Positions 6,301-7,520 of a stretch of DNA of 7,520 nucleotides are shown here, in pieces (position 1 is the stretch's first letter; each line of letters opens with the position of its first letter). A program made the translations under genes and the position numbers. The stretch comes from a bacterium (GTDB lineage: Bacteria > Bacillota_I > Bacilli_A > Mycoplasmatales > Mycoplasmoidaceae). A model generated the notes under the pieces. That model was not told the origin of the DNA and did not search any database. It saw nothing but the letters and a program-made list of their open reading frames with translations. The stretch is from positions 1-7,520 of the forward strand of contig JAFPYV010000021.1 of assembly GCA_017394375.1 (NCBI GenBank), in the 5' to 3' direction.

Positions 6301-6603
6301 AACAAATGCAAAACAAAGAAAAAGTATTTCTAGAAAATTGATGAATAATTTTTTTAATAAAAGATTAATTTTTGCTTAAAAAATAATTTTTTGTATTTTT
6401 TTAGTAAATTATGGTAAAATTCAGCCTTTTTTTATTTCTTTTTTAGAAGCTTTTTGAATAAAAAATTTATCGATTAATAAATCAATTTTTTTAGTTAACT
6501 GCTGATAAAGTCAATTAATTTTTTTGGTAATTTAAGTTAAACTATACTAACTGATAATCAAAATTAAAGTGATTAAAATATTTATTTCTTTCTAAAATAA
6601 ATT

Positions 6604-6687
6604 GTGATACTCACATAATTGTAGGTTTGGCATAAAAAACAAATTTTTTTATCCACAAATGGCAACTAATCAAGTTGTCATTTTTTT
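6604..6687 (+). repeat. Dispersed repeat, copy R4: leader of the Mbov_0401-like gene
   Basis: GTGATACTCACATAATTG, then TAGGTTTGG, CATAAAAAACAA, and a GGCAACT/AGTTGTC hairpin with a T-run. The same block order is found at 2464-2505 and 2695-2748, and the first block at 2418-2434. CTCACATAATT (6610-6620) is also inverted at the gene start (AATTATGTGAG, 6709-6719), so the leader is bracketed by an 11-bp inverted repeat. It may be the left end of the ISLre2-like element. Confidence 0.55.
6660..6687 (+). terminator. Terminator hairpin between the leader and the Mbov_0401-like start codon
   Basis: TGGCAACT (6660-6667) pairs with AGTTGTCA (6673-6680), eight pairs including one G-T, loop AATCA, followed by T7 (6681-6687). 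It has the form of an intrinsic terminator on the plus strand and lies 25 bases before the ATG. It either attenuates the transposase gene or shields the element from outside transcription. Confidence 0.65.
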
Positions 6688-6698
6688 ATAATTAAATT

Positions 6699-6706
6699 AG
6701 AAGGAG
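6699..6706 (+). promoter_or_regulatory. Ribosome binding site of the Mbov_0401-like gene
   Basis: AGAAGGAG, 6 bases before ATG at 6713. It is a near-perfect Shine-Dalgarno sequence and marks the original start although the frame is broken three codons later. Confidence 0.65.
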
Positions 6707-6712
6707 AAAATT

Positions 6713-7520
6713 ATGTGAGATTAAAATTTCATAATTAGAATAATGATATTTTGCTTTTTAATTTATGCAGACAAAATGATCTGCATGAAGCGAAATAAAA
6801 GCAGGTATGAATGTATTTCAATTCGTAAGAAAACAATCATTCTTTTTAGGTGAAAATTTGTAATAAATAGACGATATTATTTCGATAATTGAAATCAAGA
6901 ATATGTTTATTTATTAGATCAATGATTAGGGATTAAAAAGCATCAACATATTCCAAGTAGTGAAATTAAAAATATGTGCAAAATGGTAATTAAAAAAATG
7001 ACTTTTAATCAAGTCATGGATTGCTATTGAAATTGCATTTCAATTAATACCATTTATCGCTTGATTAAAAATCAACCAATTTCCTATAAGGTTGATTTTA
7101 ATACAAATCCAAGCAATTATAAAAATATTTACGTTGATATTGATGATACGTATCGCAATTTTCGATTCAATAATCAAAAGCAAAAATGCAAGTAAAAAGT
7201 CATTCATGCTTATCAAGAGCACTATAAAGGTGGGCCTTTCATTAATGAAGTAAATGCAGTAATTTTTAATCAAGTTGGTTTTGATAGCAAGAAGTGCATG
7301 GAACTCACAATTAGCCAAATTAAGCACATTTTGACCACTTATTACGGAGATTTAAGCCAATTTAGAATCTTTATTTGTGGAGACGGAGCACGGTATATTA
7401 AAACAATTGCGAAAGCATTTAATGGTCAATTTGTTCTTGACTTGTGACATGCAATTCATGAAATTGAACTTTGCTTTAACACTAAAGAATTAAAGGACAT
7501 TTGCTTTGTTTATGATGATT
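6713..7520 (+). pseudogene. Mbov_0401 / ISLre2-like (UPF0236-type) transposase, decayed, 3' end outside window
   Basis: The frame from ATG 6713 runs to the right edge if two TAA codons (6722-6724 and 7193-7195) and TGA are ignored. Recognisable parts: YECISIRKKTIILF, INRRYYFDNWNQEYVYLLDQ, WLGIKKHQHIPSSEIKNM, INTIYRLIKNQPI, then IYVDIDDTYRNFRF, KVIHAYQEHYKGG, FICGDGARYIKTIAKAF and FVLDLWHAIHEIEL. The IYVDIDDT, GDGARYI and LDLWHAIHE blocks are typical of the Mbov_0401 / ISLre2-like DDE transposase family. The N-terminal segment seems to sit in another frame (NNDILLFNLCRQNDLHEA, 6739-6792), pointing to a frameshift or small deletion near 6793-6800. About 270 codons of a protein that is usually 400-450 residues are visible. 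Family assignment is from memory of these motifs; the decay is seen directly. Confidence 0.82.

Larger units (their letters stand above)
6254..6603. other. AT-rich intergenic region upstream of the surface-protein gene
   Basis: No gene is seen on either strand with code 4. It carries the ribosome binding site and palindrome next to the surface-protein start and must hold that gene's promoter, but A/T runs make -35/-10 calls unreliable. The two divergent genes (surface protein leftward, Mbov_0401-like rightward) share this spacer. Confidence 0.5.

Noticed and set aside
6649..6657. TTATCCACA, a perfect DnaA-box match
   Set aside because: It is the only one I find in the window, with no box cluster and no dnaA or dnaN gene nearby. 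It lies within the leader repeat and is most simply chance in AT-rich DNA.
7040..7327. 95-codon minus-strand frame
   Set aside because: It is antisense to the conserved IYVDIDDTY region of the Mbov_0401-like pseudogene and has no ribosome binding site.
1..7520. CRISPR array, tRNA or rRNA genes, prophage structural genes
   Set aside because: I see no regularly spaced repeats, no GC-richer cloverleaf-like segment and no phage-type gene. The repeats present are irregularly spaced and IS-related.

Overview
The window reads as a wall-less bacterium of class Mollicutes, most probably a Spiroplasma or close relative. It is extremely AT-rich and uses TGA as tryptophan (genetic code 4): every long reading frame makes sense only when TGA is read through. 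In the one intact gene 12 of 13 tryptophan codons are TGA. Genus is inferred from gene content (IS30-family and Mbov_0401/ISLre2-like transposases, many decayed genes), not proven.

Layout. (1) 1-138: the 3' end of an IS30-family insertion sequence entering from the left. (2) 139-2748: a 2.6-kb segment between two inward-pointing IS30 3' ends. It holds two tandem, paralogous, frameshifted membrane-protein genes on the minus strand (424-1131 and 1249-1976), a 63-codon orphan open stretch (2118-2309), and a non-coding zone with copies of a short dispersed repeat and a long terminator-like hairpin. (3) 2749-3875: a complete-length (1127 bp) but frameshifted IS30-family element with 25-bp imperfect inverted repeats. 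(4) 3944-6253: the only intact gene, a 769-residue secreted or membrane-anchored surface protein on the minus strand. It has an N-terminal hydrophobic anchor, beta-rich Ig-like stretches, an Asn/Ser/Thr-rich linker and a Trp-rich C-terminal domain. (5) 6254-6712: an AT-rich intergenic region with the promoter zone of the surface protein and a leader-like repeat with a terminator hairpin. (6) 6713 to the right edge: a decayed Mbov_0401/ISLre2-like transposase gene on the plus strand.

No metabolic operon, RNA gene, CRISPR array or defence system is visible. The general picture is IS-driven decay around one preserved surface protein. The most striking structural signal is that all three IS30 ends in the window sit base-to-base against an inverted-repeat hairpin that looks like an intrinsic terminator, which suggests terminator hairpins as insertion targets. 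A second signal is a dispersed repeat (core GACTCACATAATTGTAGGT followed by a GACAAC/GTTGTC hairpin) that sits directly upstream of the Mbov_0401-like gene and recurs alone between the IS30 copies.
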